Shown here: positions 63,101-64,000 of the stretch, piece after piece | Layout of the letters: each line of letters opens with the position of its first letter | Numbering within the stretch: position 1 is the stretch's first letter | Assembly: GCA_036873755.1 (NCBI GenBank) | Contig: JAVTVY010017181.1 | Location: 496,001-560,000, forward strand | From: Hanleya hanleyi | Taxonomy: Eukaryota; Mollusca; Polyplacophora; Lepidopleurida; Hanleyidae | Reading direction: 5' to 3' | Length of the DNA: 64,000 bases | Made by a program: the position numbers and the translations under genes | The notes under the pieces: model-generated | The model's database searches: none | What the model saw: only the letters and a program-made list of their open reading frames with translations | What the model was told of the DNA's origin: nothing

Positions 63101-64000
63101 TGATTTCGCATAAATTAAATATGGCCGCCAAAGTTTCCAACCAATCAGGTCCAGATTCAATAGGGTTCTGGGTCATGAGCATATGGATGTGCAGTGCAAG
63201 TTTGGTGTGCCTAGGGTAAGTCGTTCTAAAGATATCTTGGTAACGAGAAAGCTGTGATGGTTTCGCATAAATTAAAGATGGCCGCCAAAGTTTCCAACCA
63301 ATCAGGTCCAGATTCAATAGGGTTCTGCGTCACGCGCATACGGATGTGCACTGCAAGTTTGGTGTGCCTAGGGTAAGTCGTTCTGAAGATATCTTGGTAA
63401 CGAGAAAGGTGTGACGGACGGACGGACGGACAGACGGACAGACAGACAGACAACAGACGGACAGACGTACATGACGACGACAATACCCTTCGGCCAAATT
63501 TTGGCCGAGGGGTAAAAAGGTAATGTAATAAGTGGGTAATCTGCCAGCATATTATAAATTATAATTAGAAGAGAGCTATGCAAACGTTACTTCGGTAAAC
63601 CTGGAGCAATAGCAGGTAACCTATACGCACCCTAGCTGGTGTGGTATAGGAAACAAAAAGTATGTCTTGGACTGGAAACTTTTTTATAAGCCTGATCGGT
63701 TTCCTAGGATGGCTCCAGGTCTACCGAAGTAACATTTGCATATCTCTCTTTTAATTAAGCATATGATAAATTAGTCTATTTTAGTTTAATACAGGCATGC
63801 GGATAGTTAAATTCACATGAAAATGGATGTATTAAGATGGCAAGATCATATAACAAGTTAATGCATGGGAAACTGCCTATATATATATATTGAACATAAT
63901 AATGCGTTGGTATTAACAAAAAGACAAAAGGAGAGAGAAATCTTCACCACCACCATTCCTCTGGAAATCTTTAGCTGATCACTTACCAGACATAGGTGCT
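5657..64000 (-). CDS. HYDIN: HYDIN, 3' portion of the gene (54 exons, 3,206 residues visible, 5' end outside window)
   Basis: HYDIN is a very large axonemal protein of the central-pair apparatus of motile cilia and flagella; its loss impairs ciliary bending. The assignment rests on the order of conserved segments: an adenylate-kinase-like P-loop split over w1/w2 (APMSG then KTSTA), the LNDCHSGVVFDGLE segment (w5), E/K-rich coiled coil (w6-w11), the GPPIPPP linker (w13), then at least 14 copies of the ASH core pattern (hydrophobic-x-F-G ... N-x-G/S), for example at w17/18, w19/20, w22, w24, w29/30, w31, w34, w40/41, w46 and w47/48. This order matches vertebrate HYDIN as I recall it. All 53 junctions preserve frame; 52 of the introns are GT-AG and one is GC-AG. 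Vertebrate HYDIN is about 5,100 residues, so roughly the last 60% is here. Stop codon TGA at 5659-5657. No internal stop or frameshift was found, so the gene looks intact. The promoter is not in the window. Confidence 0.97.
6222..7320. repeat. 60-bp minisatellite, ~18 copies, in the last HYDIN intron
   Basis: The unit contains AACCAGAGCACAATGGCTTG (one or two changes per copy) followed by a CTCTTTCACACCT block. Copies start about every 60 bp through most of intron 6143-7482. Long frames on both strands result from the period being a multiple of 3 and are not genes. Confidence 0.95.
7483..7707 (-). CDS. HYDIN: HYDIN exon w53: ASH-like domain
   Basis: Residues 2971-3045, phase 0. GRMNIEYQPLKVGESQGKLE, then AMYFRACLGTNQVHVAKFL, ending DYTCK. 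The last intron, carrying the 60-bp minisatellite, follows. Confidence 0.96.
8488..8718 (-). CDS. HYDIN: HYDIN exon w52: ASH-like domain
   Basis: Residues 2894-2970, phase 0. VTFTNEQTGEYQFYELGFRA, then VPYTVVLENPLSYPITFIA. The VxxxNPLxxPxTF strand is typical of the last HYDIN domains. The longest open frame here is a shadow; the real frame is the one given. Confidence 0.96.
9127..9150. repeat. short perfect hairpin in intron w51-w52
   Basis: CATTTACGG and CCGTAAATG form 9-bp perfect arms around a six-base loop. No role is evident. Confidence 0.6.
9177..9327 (-). CDS. HYDIN: HYDIN exon w51: ASH-like domain
   Basis: Residues ~2843-2893. FRVKIEPVKSDKLDAGTTIK, IEYIDVPASNKKDYKLSF, ending GLTQVK. 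It joins w50 through a split Arg codon. Confidence 0.96.
9612..9975. repeat. ~70-bp direct duplication flanking a SINE-like segment
   Basis: 9612-9683 and 9904-9975 share ATACGATCACTTT and AAATGACAAAAAATATC with few differences. Between them, 9785-9870 contains GGTTCGAATCT, a polymerase III B-box-like string, so the middle may be a degenerate tRNA-derived SINE. Confidence 0.55.
10051..10214 (-). CDS. HYDIN: HYDIN exon w50: ASH-like domain
   Basis: Residues 2789-2843. GSVFFPIPDGTGFLYNLSGV, then KTPYTEMLPVQNWLKKPQR, which is a signature of the HYDIN C-terminal region. Confidence 0.97.
10758..11057 (-). CDS. HYDIN: HYDIN exon w49: ASH domain
   Basis: Residues 2689-2788, phase 0. KLRCFIHGGPHPPVTLTLTG, VQHFTTHVRQKETKQLAIS, then TFTVDPQQTKQYELTYKP, one complete repeat ending at MTPEGKKHQ. 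Confidence 0.96.
11370..11505 (-). CDS. HYDIN: HYDIN exon w48: ASH domain
   Basis: Residues ~2643-2688. FVWDTKKFEPDFSISPVEGY, then PGMEVPFDITFHPQEVNQD, an ASH strand pair with the G-Y-x-x-P-G turn. Confidence 0.96.
11750..11919 (-). CDS. HYDIN: HYDIN exon w47: ASH domain
   Basis: Residues 2587-2643. VMLECAGMYLPLFVVQGSC, then EAIPFGAVVQRSQSTRKLV and MYNTGDMNA. IPFGAVV opens the next ASH repeat. Confidence 0.96.
12366..12635 (-). CDS. HYDIN: HYDIN exon w46: ASH domain
   Basis: Residues 2497-2586, phase 0. VEVVDPRFRIVNLGNLVVH, then IVNNSLAPVSFNLAITP and VEVVFSPKSRIPQFSEE, a full ASH repeat in one exon. Confidence 0.96.
13019..13217 (-). CDS. HYDIN: HYDIN exon w45: ASH domain
   Basis: Residues ~2430-2496. 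VDCLYLPTNFLHHSFESCV, PITFYPREARKYHETV, then FEINGLSKQSVEIYGQGTEM. FYPRE..xYxE and FEINGLSxxxVEIxGxGT match HYDIN. Confidence 0.96.
13679..13848 (-). CDS. HYDIN: HYDIN exon w44: ASH domain
   Basis: Residues 2374-2430. ISHGPVFNILVSGLGVAPG, SFDFGPLFLHRAGMP, then TVLQLTNRDRKEIS. The F-D-F-G and T-N-R-D core motifs are visible. Confidence 0.95.
14149..14370 (-). CDS. HYDIN: HYDIN exon w43: ASH domain
   Basis: Residues 2300-2373, phase 0. VEVHEQAIRNLYLFNSGKFN, SITPKEGGVLHGEKQKFTL, then LRGCELSLR. Confidence 0.96.
14832..15039 (-). CDS. HYDIN: HYDIN exon w42: ASH domain
   Basis: Residues ~2230-2299. VPVNLYFIPTTDKEVNFNL, a KTQPININVKAEGYSMN strand set, then LTDKALNEIKFGE, which opens the next ASH repeat. 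Confidence 0.96.
15479..15626 (-). CDS. HYDIN: HYDIN exon w41: ASH domain
   Basis: Residues ~2181-2230. HEAVETVHMINNEDQPFQFN, then CHSAGYSAHLKVEPMAGSI. It continues the ASH domain opened in w40. Confidence 0.96.
15927..16092 (-). CDS. HYDIN: HYDIN exon w40: ASH domain
   Basis: Residues 2126-2181. IAFEFVSSQLDIVESFWKF, EQNITVPFLLVGGTREPD, then SHLNFKALLIG. It is among the best conserved stretches in the window. Confidence 0.97.
16715..16853 (-). CDS. HYDIN: HYDIN exon w39: ASH domain
   Basis: Residues ~2079-2125. KFSIVNPTSQAYNFEWINE, then FTCLTPKGNVRPGKKCE, which contains the ASH GxVxPGKK turn. Confidence 0.97.
17175..17399 (-). CDS. HYDIN: HYDIN exon w38: ASH domain
   Basis: Residues ~2004-2079. 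IANLEKDKQGPVIGLKAK, CHFELTDSDYISSARRNPEL, a Gly/Pro loop, then VLEFNVVGVGIRHV. The SDYIS..RNPELRG block is a HYDIN signature. Confidence 0.97.
17709..17969 (-). CDS. HYDIN: HYDIN exon w37: ASH domain
   Basis: Residues ~1917-2004. FVMSNKGSVKMDYNWQMVM, PFSVEPEYGTILPGKKA, then FHVKFSPLEVQDFEARM. The SNKG and PFSVEP...GxxPGK motifs are textbook ASH/MSP features. Confidence 0.97.
18248..18466 (-). CDS. HYDIN: HYDIN exon w36: Pro-rich linker into ASH domain
   Basis: Residues ~1844-1917. GAKTQPSTPPPSSRPAKKK, then ETEPEPPH and VQFKDTLMFQTRVY. The last block opens an ASH domain that continues in w37. Confidence 0.94.
18676..18755 (-). CDS. HYDIN: HYDIN exon w35
   Basis: Residues 1818-1844. VADWDDRIRTVKWVDVRPS is a highly conserved HYDIN motif (DWDDRxxTVKWVD). 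Phase 0 at the start fits the GC donor of w34. Confidence 0.95.
19212..20940. mobile_element. CAGGGGTAG-ended element with 5-bp TSD TACAT
   Basis: Perfect 16-bp terminal inverted repeat CAGGGGTAGAATTTCG. TSD TACAT at 19207-19211 and 20941-20945. Repeated GGATTC/GAATCC near both ends. 1,729 bp including the nested MITE at 20341-20594; no transposase seen. Confidence 0.9.
20341..20594. mobile_element. 254-bp PIF/Harbinger-like MITE with ~47-bp perfect inverted repeats
   Basis: Ends GGGCTGTTCCAGAAAAAAGT ... and its exact complement; the arms are identical for about 47 bp. 3-bp TSD TTA at 20338-20340 and 20595-20597. TWA target sites and GG-starting ends fit PIF/Harbinger. The perfect arms suggest recent insertion. 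Confidence 0.9.
21078..21487 (-). CDS. HYDIN: HYDIN exon w34: ASH domain, followed by a GC splice donor
   Basis: Residues ~1681-1817. FSCSRLNVDNTHYAVQCY, IKFGDCYINEPRTLSFSMTN and HGGCSKDISVTFKAETPK. I chose the acceptor at 21488, since one at 21472 would create a stop. The exon ends GAG with GCAAGT as donor, the consensus of GC-AG introns. No usable GT donor gives the following VADWDD in frame. Confidence 0.94.
21582..21848 (-). CDS. HYDIN: HYDIN exon w33: ASH domain
   Basis: Residues ~1592-1680. ARKLPHTASVVVNVGETATF, then MVGEGYEDDITLDNIHSV, a near-invariant HYDIN motif, followed by an acidic tail. Confidence 0.97.
21849..22003. other. intron w32-w33, unique part
   Basis: AT-rich intronic DNA left of the pearl-like element; no features seen. 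Confidence 0.6.
22004..23339 (+). mobile_element. pearl-like/Helentron-type non-autonomous element, ~158-bp core repeats, ACGG tract, terminal hairpin
   Basis: Starts TATGCCCCCCC. Core units beginning GGGCCATAACTCTTGAAAAT recur at about 22477, 22628, 22789, 22950 and 23108 (period 151-161). They are followed by an (ACGG/ACAG)n microsatellite (~23250-23295). The element ends with a perfect 15-bp-arm palindrome (23308-23322 with 23325-23339) whose outer part repeats the start in inverse. Open frames across the units are artefacts. This architecture is known from bivalve pearl elements and Helentron-derived HINEs. Confidence 0.8.
23644..23734 (-). CDS. HYDIN: HYDIN exon w32
   Basis: Residues 1562-1592. 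VDIDLIDPDDAFMLRPSE then AVMADLEGA, an acidic loop between ASH strands. A tandem duplication upstream repeats its acceptor site (23731-23930). Confidence 0.92.
23731..23930. repeat. tandem duplication (~72 bp, 127 bp apart) copying the w32 splice acceptor
   Basis: 23731-23802 and 23858-23930 both begin CCACCTGTCAGG, the complement of the acceptor and first bases of exon w32, and share TGAAAATAAATACTACATTT. The upstream copy is a ready-made decoy acceptor. Using it would reach an in-frame TAA within a few codons. Confidence 0.85.
23931..24281. other. rest of intron w31-w32
   Basis: AT-rich intronic sequence; nothing recognised. Confidence 0.6.
24282..24515 (-). CDS. HYDIN: HYDIN exon w31: ASH domain
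   Basis: Residues 1484-1561, phase 0. SYSAMFEAAIEG, FEVSGEGNLPRITI, PLLLFKRTLVGRTEGLPLVL. Its acceptor (cttacag) lies at the edge of a 54-bp minisatellite whose units contain almost the same sequence. Confidence 0.96.
24517..24814. repeat. 54-bp minisatellite, left block (~5.5 copies)
   Basis: The unit contains TAAGAGACAATGATATGTTA and ATGAAGGTCAGAATCATGAA, 54 bp long with some 49-bp copies. The array abuts exon w31, and the first unit supplies its polypyrimidine/AG acceptor. The same array resumes at 26195. Confidence 0.95.
24815..26194. mobile_element. 1.38-kb insertion splitting the minisatellite, 6-bp TSD TGTGTT
   Basis: The array breaks after TGTGTT (24809-24814) and resumes with TGTGTT (26195-26200). 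The right end is GGGACCCCTG (CAGGGGTCCC complemented); the left end, CATGTTTGAT, is degenerate or not the true terminus. Both ends carry several copies of a TAGGA-containing AT-rich motif in the same orientation. No coding sequence recognised in the interior. Confidence 0.7.
26195..26600. repeat. 54-bp minisatellite, right block (~7-8 copies)
   Basis: Same unit as 24517-24814, with 54- and 49-bp length variants. It was contiguous with the left block before the insertion. Open frames on both strands come from the 18-codon period. Confidence 0.95.
26601..27072. other. intron w30-w31, AT-rich spacer
   Basis: No recognised feature apart from the end, AAATGTCATCATACTGTA, which belongs to the 25-bp repeat that continues at 30592. 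Confidence 0.6.
27073..30591. mobile_element. 3.5-kb CAGGGTGC-ended element with 5-bp TSD CTGTA
   Basis: Ends CAGGGTGCGAAATAG and, complemented, CAGGGTGCAAAATAG. Subterminal GGGCAAC motifs occur several times at both ends. CTGTA flanks it at 27068-27072 and 30592-30596. The site lies in a 25-bp tandem repeat, so the duplication could partly be repeat sequence. Interior frames are short and match no transposase I know. Confidence 0.8.
27697..27753. repeat. imperfect hairpin inside the 27073-30591 element
   Basis: AGGCAAAGCCTAGAAACGAA pairs with a right arm ending in ACTTTGCCT; ~27-bp arms with a few mismatches and one gap. A GAACGAAGTATACTTC core sits at the centre. Confidence 0.6.
30592..30680. 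repeat. 25-bp tandem repeat, ~3.5 copies
   Basis: CTGTAACCTTCCAAATGTCA followed by TCATA, repeated head to tail. A further piece lies left of the element at ~27048-27072. Confidence 0.9.
30999..31157 (-). CDS. HYDIN: HYDIN exon w30: ASH domain
   Basis: Residues 1431-1483, phase 0. VPCDVLFTIKPVNARG and DIFDVEPPRAQIANHSF, then ATVTFIPPSMQ. It borders the 6.5-kb repeat-filled intron. Confidence 0.96.
31459..31566 (-). CDS. HYDIN: HYDIN exon w29: ASH domain
   Basis: Residues 1395-1430, phase 0. SDDGGVYGEDEKKFVFNNV, then VGRRAKARFKISNSNK, an ASH entry strand pair. Confidence 0.96.
31979..32149 (-). CDS. HYDIN: HYDIN exon w28: DRDP...GIPYxLLAEAC segment
   Basis: Residues 1338-1394, phase 0. ELAVDITDRDPSDNAGGIPY, LLAEACIPSINIEDV, then SIFEEHRVCKNL. 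It is a strongly conserved signature of HYDIN. Confidence 0.97.
32685..32820 (-). CDS. HYDIN: HYDIN exon w27: ASH domain
   Basis: Residues ~1292-1337. QDGAGQSRLVLGAFAVFPAF and a turn, then DCVAEQQGRFDE. The FxVFPAFGxILPNGxQxIxVDC block is a conserved HYDIN strand set. Confidence 0.95.
34534..34623 (-). CDS. HYDIN: HYDIN exon w26: Gly/Tyr-rich loop
   Basis: Residues ~1262-1292. DGGSLSQIVVNTPKYQAGY then RRGYGGG. It is flexible and compositionally unlike the rest of the protein. Frame and both splice sites agree with the neighbours. Confidence 0.85.
35637..35729 (-). CDS. HYDIN: HYDIN exon w25: Arg/Ser/Lys-rich loop
   Basis: Residues ~1231-1262. TVRGDKRTKSRDGSSSGR and ARTGKKADSVS, a basic disordered insertion inside an ASH domain. 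The vertebrate protein has a similarly charged loop here. Confidence 0.88.
36125..36292 (-). CDS. HYDIN: HYDIN exon w24: ASH domain
   Basis: Residues ~1175-1231. YNILPMNDINFGSLLVNSK, then TFVIENKGEFDFKYTVSKM. The INFG and ENKG ASH core motifs are both visible. Confidence 0.96.
36604..36855 (-). CDS. HYDIN: HYDIN exon w23: ASH domain
   Basis: Residues ~1091-1175. FLFEDVDPTNPGVTSLFSV, an LSPLDRPTQVQV strand, then SIIEGGETIASIPIKVAV, which is highly conserved in HYDIN. Confidence 0.96.
37074..37173 (-). CDS. HYDIN: HYDIN exon w22: ASH domain
   Basis: Residues ~1058-1091. ADGGLDFGTIRVMDE and LKNKGKYEIAF, giving LDFG and N-K-G at the positions expected of an ASH core. Confidence 0.96.
37403..37502 (-). 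CDS. HYDIN: HYDIN exon w21: ASH domain
   Basis: Residues 1025-1057. VSDVENIMGVVQTEAIQVL then AEAYDVALDMSFPK. Ends one base into a Gly codon. Confidence 0.96.
37607..37628. repeat. (TA)n microsatellite
   Basis: About eleven TA repeats in the w20-w21 intron. Confidence 0.9.
37723..37924 (-). CDS. HYDIN: HYDIN exon w20: ASH domain
   Basis: Residues ~957-1024. KDTKTIYLRNSTLLPVAWKL, then LENLGDDFSMAIDNGLI and KPVNQIKKMLRLE, all well-conserved HYDIN blocks. It joins w19 in frame across 8.8 kb. Confidence 0.97.
38044..38210 (+). repeat. 167-bp direct repeat, copy 1
   Basis: From AATTGGGGTCCTAATATG to CATGCAGGACGG. It matches 45156-45322 with one substitution seen (CACATGTC versus CACGTGTC) and contains the palindrome TCCTAATATGTTAGGA. 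The identity ends abruptly on both sides. Confidence 0.95.
38211..40101. other. unassigned part of the 8.8-kb intron
   Basis: Several short open frames on the + strand and CAACAACAACAACA near 38757. No motif of a known transposon protein. It may be the unique part of a non-autonomous element bounded by the 167-bp repeats. Confidence 0.5.
40102..43985 (+). repeat. three ~0.83-0.92-kb tandem units, the third interrupted
   Basis: Units start at GCTATTTG / CTATTTGTTTTA near 40102, 40930 and 41849. Each contains CCGATTAACCGAT, ACAAGGATACCATTGAACC and CCCTGCATCGAAGGATCATT, and ends near GTAGCACAAGGGGTAATGCA. Unit 3 is split by the 41949-43173 insertion. Short frames in the units are not conserved as proteins. 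Confidence 0.9.
41949..43173. mobile_element. 1.2-kb Harbinger-like element, TSD TAA, inside repeat unit 3
   Basis: Ends GGCCAAGAAAAAAAATATGT and, complemented, GGCCAAAAAAAAATATATGT. Both arms continue CTGTTTCCG, about 30 bp in all. TAA at 41946-41948 and 43174-43176. The repeat unit reads straight through when the insertion is removed. No transposase recognised. Confidence 0.85.
43986..44219. other. spacer in the 8.8-kb intron
   Basis: No features recognised. Confidence 0.6.
44220..45158 (+). repeat. ~0.94-kb duplicated module with GGGCGAAAGCCA short repeats, copy 1
   Basis: Begins TGGGCATAACTATATG. The inner part is a dense array of 16- to 34-bp units built from GGCGAAAGCCACTCGGGC and CACCCATTCACATG. 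It ends CCGGTGTTTCTGTGTTGTTT. It encodes open frames of low-complexity peptides on both strands (period artefact). It is almost identical to 45574-46505. Confidence 0.95.
45156..45322 (+). repeat. 167-bp direct repeat, copy 2
   Basis: Copy of 38044-38210 with one substitution. It starts in the last bases of module copy 1. About 85 bp after it is an uninterrupted run of 24 A (45409-45432). Confidence 0.95.
45409..45432 (+). repeat. poly(A) tract of 24
   Basis: Follows the second 167-bp repeat and ~85 bp of unique sequence. It could be the tail of a retroposed copy, but no target duplication was found. Confidence 0.8.
45574..46505 (+). repeat. ~0.93-kb duplicated module, copy 2
   Basis: Matches copy 1 end to end. 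It lacks one short unit near 46375, carries a small CAACACGC insertion near 46195 and has isolated substitutions (for example GGGTGAAAGCC). Confidence 0.95.
46506..46723. other. distal end of the 8.8-kb intron
   Basis: Unique AT-rich sequence next to exon w19; nothing recognised. Confidence 0.6.
46724..46896 (-). CDS. HYDIN: HYDIN exon w19: ASH domain junction
   Basis: Residues 900-957. ELTIWAYPKIPGRFEDAVV, then CCVRENPEP and LHFDKVLLHR. It closes one ASH domain and opens the next. Its donor borders the 8.8-kb intron. Confidence 0.97.
47139..47292. mobile_element. 154-bp CAGGGGTCG-ended MITE with 5-bp TSD GCATA
   Basis: 13-bp perfect inverted ends CAGGGGTCGAAAT. GCATA at 47134-47138 and 47293-47297. 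ACCTGCAGGACA occurs twice inside. The smallest of the 5-bp-TSD set. Confidence 0.9.
47480..47639 (-). CDS. HYDIN: HYDIN exon w18: ASH domain
   Basis: Residues ~847-899. FKEGRYPENMEKLNILN and TYLLEPPNMVLKPGETQ. The LNILNxSPxEA strand is followed by the LKPGE turn typical of ASH/MSP folds. Confidence 0.96.
47852..47971 (-). CDS. HYDIN: HYDIN exon w17: ASH domain start
   Basis: Residues ~806-846. IVFPHRKKSKKFDE, then YEFGPLLVGKTRD. The FGPLLVGK strand pair is the ASH entry motif. Confidence 0.95.
47972..48438. other. intron w16-w17, nothing recognised
   Basis: AT-rich, with a G/C homopolymer patch near 48010-48040; no element ends seen. Confidence 0.6.
48439..48621 (-). CDS. HYDIN: HYDIN exon w16: ASH domain
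   Basis: Residues ~745-806. LSIFRWMVPANSEVVLRLRF and GTRRRYQVYCRGVCAFP, the second half of an ASH fold; RWxVPAN and CRGVCxxP are conserved in HYDIN. Confidence 0.96.
49023..49168. mobile_element. 146-bp MITE with 10-bp TSD (Mutator-like)
   Basis: 18-bp perfect inverted ends CAATCTGATTAAAACTCA. A perfect 10-bp direct repeat TGTGCCTTTG lies at 49013-49022 and 49169-49178. Nine- to ten-bp duplications are typical of Mutator-like elements. Confidence 0.85.
49205..49249 (-). CDS. HYDIN: HYDIN exon w15: 45-nt micro-exon
   Basis: Residues ~731-745 (TTADSLAITEPKNP). Only 45 nt, flanked by consensus sites (ttacag acceptor, GTAAGTC donor). Both phases match its neighbours, and skipping it would keep the frame. 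Confidence 0.85.
49466..49723 (-). CDS. HYDIN: HYDIN exon w14: basic disordered linker
   Basis: Residues ~645-730. NIGVDERAKELELEEEK, then Lys/Thr/Gly-rich sequence and FQPASPPPGAG. It is predicted disordered and of low conservation; an ending in DFDGQS is also seen in homologues. Confidence 0.9.
49724..50310. other. intron w13-w14, nothing recognised
   Basis: 587 bp of intronic DNA; short + strand frame at 50082-50273 without support. Confidence 0.6.
50311..50462 (-). CDS. HYDIN: HYDIN exon w13: GPPIPPP linker
   Basis: Residues 594-644. VLDGLGLGPKGPPIPPPASF followed by VVPYPVKRR is one of the most recognisable HYDIN landmarks, just before the C-terminal ASH block. Confidence 0.96.
50775..51599. 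mobile_element. 825-bp CAGTGCTGG-ended element with 6-bp TSD ATATGG
   Basis: 16-bp perfect inverted ends CAGTGCTGGCCGTGAG. ATATGG at 50769-50774 and 51600-51605. GGCGAGT motifs recur near both ends. No coding capacity. Confidence 0.9.
51722..51904 (-). CDS. HYDIN: HYDIN exon w12: acidic linker
   Basis: Residues 533-593, phase 0 at both ends. AAQAQSDGEG and an acidic run, then EIVIGVPHIMVD and RLPTMEE. It leads into the conserved w13 linker. Confidence 0.9.
52170..52249 (-). CDS. HYDIN: HYDIN exon w11: coiled coil
   Basis: Residues ~506-532. KHDKQKEKEKELERLEREK, a strongly charged single-helix or coiled-coil segment; phase 0 at its 3' end. Confidence 0.92.
52410..52475 (-). mobile_element. 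severely 5'-truncated LINE copy: 3' tail only
   Basis: On the minus strand it matches ~290-363 at the window start: TCGTCG, CTGAAATATTGCTGAACG, AAACCTTAATTCTCTCTC. Only about 65 bp is present, in intron w10-w11; the rest of that intron (52250-53030) holds nothing I recognise. Confidence 0.85.
53031..53185 (-). CDS. HYDIN: HYDIN exon w10: conserved FExxxKD...WDR helix
   Basis: Residues ~455-506. FRTFEFAMKDITDLLDNWDR matches the conserved F-x-x-E-x-x-x-K-D ... W-D-R helix in vertebrate HYDIN. The rest is Pro/Asp/Lys-rich. Ends one base into a Glu codon. Confidence 0.92.
53444..53572 (-). CDS. HYDIN: HYDIN exon w9: Lys-rich linker
   Basis: Residues ~411-454. KKKAGKDVKKPD, then an acidic stretch and the helix AELLLMQ. 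It is a linker between coiled-coil segments. Confidence 0.86.
53783..54016 (-). CDS. HYDIN: HYDIN exon w8: Lys/Gly/Ser-rich disordered linker
   Basis: Residues ~333-411. Begins LSKKRGKKAQLAVDM and ends TQLDVDG. The middle is rich in Gly, Ala, Ser and Lys with no fold signal. This segment is variable across HYDIN homologues; frame and splice sites support it as coding. Confidence 0.85.
54245..54325 (-). CDS. HYDIN: HYDIN exon w7: coiled coil
   Basis: Residues ~306-333. EMEEKAERDRLEQLAREEEQ, a canonical charged coiled coil. It is separated from w6 by the 3.1-kb intron that carries the piggyBac-like insertion. Confidence 0.92.
54524..57351. mobile_element. piggyBac-like non-autonomous element, TTAA target site, 2.8 kb
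   Basis: TTAA at 54520-54523 and 57352-57355. Ends CCCTTTCGCCGATTA and, complemented, CCCTTTCACCGATTA. A subterminal inverted repeat (ACCCGGTCTACCGGGG / CCCCGTGTACCGGGT) lies at the right. It carries the 54868-56613 element; without it about 1.08 kb remain. No transposase frame. Confidence 0.85.
54868..56613. mobile_element. CAGGGCTCG-ended element with 5-bp TSD AATTT, nested in the piggyBac-like element
   Basis: Ends CAGGGCTCGTTTTCCG and, complemented, CAGGGCTCGTTTTTCG. AATTT at 54863-54867 and 56614-56618. GGATTC/GGAATCC motifs recur near both ends, as in 19212-20940. 1,746 bp; interior frames unrecognised. Confidence 0.85.
57459..57600 (-). CDS. HYDIN: HYDIN exon w6: coiled coil
   Basis: Residues ~259-306. 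Highly charged HLAKEKEDEEKQ followed by SEDEYDALPDSDKAEVDKK. The EYDALxDxxKAxxD stretch recurs in HYDIN homologues. Confidence 0.94.
57893..58076 (-). CDS. HYDIN: HYDIN exon w5: end of adenylate-kinase-like region
   Basis: Residues 198-258. LNDCHSGVVFDGLETLF is a hallmark of HYDIN and corresponds to the DCxxGxVxDG segment of adenylate kinases. It runs into KEQERRAQEEK, the start of the coiled coil. Confidence 0.96.
58464..58623. mobile_element. decayed 160-bp relative of the 20341-20594 Harbinger-like MITE
   Basis: Left GGTCTGTTCCAGAAAATGGT, right complemented GGGCTGTTCCAGAAAAAAAT, both followed by an ATGGG-rich block. Flanks are TAA and CAA, so one TSD copy has probably mutated. Confidence 0.7.
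58735..58812. repeat. ~29-bp tandem repeat, 3 copies
   Basis: TGCTTGTGGCCTATGGTCTC-like units in intron w4-w5. The rest of that intron shows nothing else. Confidence 0.75.
59258..59398 (-). CDS. HYDIN: HYDIN exon w4: conserved LPEDLLVELL segment
   Basis: Residues 151-197, phase 0 at both ends. Starts with the proline-rich VPSSPPPLVAPIARRLS and ends with LPEDLLVELLAERLQ, a helix conserved in HYDIN that leads directly into w5. Confidence 0.93.
59399..61535. other. introns w3-w4 and w2-w3, nothing recognised
   Basis: 59399-59776 and 59959-61535 are AT-rich intronic DNA. No element ends, tandem arrays or RNA genes were seen. Confidence 0.6.
59777..59958 (-). CDS. HYDIN: HYDIN exon w3: Ser/Thr-rich linker
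   Basis: Residues ~89-150. Low-complexity linker running from GLANVTAQPSMMTQSVV to TEGGATMSQ, without a recognisable fold. It follows the kinase-like domain. The frame is fixed by both neighbours. Confidence 0.85.
61536..61790 (-). CDS. HYDIN: HYDIN exon w2: adenylate-kinase-like domain
   Basis: Residues ~5-89. It completes the Walker A motif (GKTSTAVMLAKRYEAALL), followed by LDAVVMDAIANGNTPAG and LRARELCSEAARRRAEEQR, a segment well conserved in HYDIN. In the known family this nucleoside-kinase-like fold is of uncertain activity. The exon ends with one base of an Asn codon; donor GTAAGTC. Confidence 0.95.
61791..62252. other. intron w1-w2, part before the tandem element
   Basis: AT-rich unique sequence, no features. 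Confidence 0.6.
62253..63513 (+). mobile_element. second pearl-like/Helentron-type element, ~150-bp core repeats, ACGG tract, terminal hairpin
   Basis: Starts ACCCCTCGGC. Core units containing CATAAATTAAAGATGGCCGC recur at about 62504, 62654, 62804, 62957, 63107 and 63265. They are followed by an (ACGG/ACAG)n tract (63414-63466) and a terminal palindrome CCCTTCGGCCAAA / TTTTGGCCGAGGGG ending in the inverse of the start. It is unrelated in sequence to 22004-23339 but has the same plan. Confidence 0.8.
63562..63757. mobile_element. palindromic MITE with ~47-bp arms
   Basis: Left arm contains GAAGAGAGCTATGCAAACGT and TACTTCGGTAAACCTGGAGC. The right arm is its reverse complement with about four mismatches. 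Flanks are TAATTA-like and a TSD could not be fixed. Confidence 0.75.
63987..64000 (-). CDS. HYDIN: HYDIN exon w1 (partial): Walker A loop, first half
   Basis: Fourteen bases at the window edge encode APMS plus the first base of Gly, followed by donor GTAAGTG. With w2 this gives APMSGKT, the P-loop of the adenylate-kinase-like domain. The exon continues beyond the window. Confidence 0.88.
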
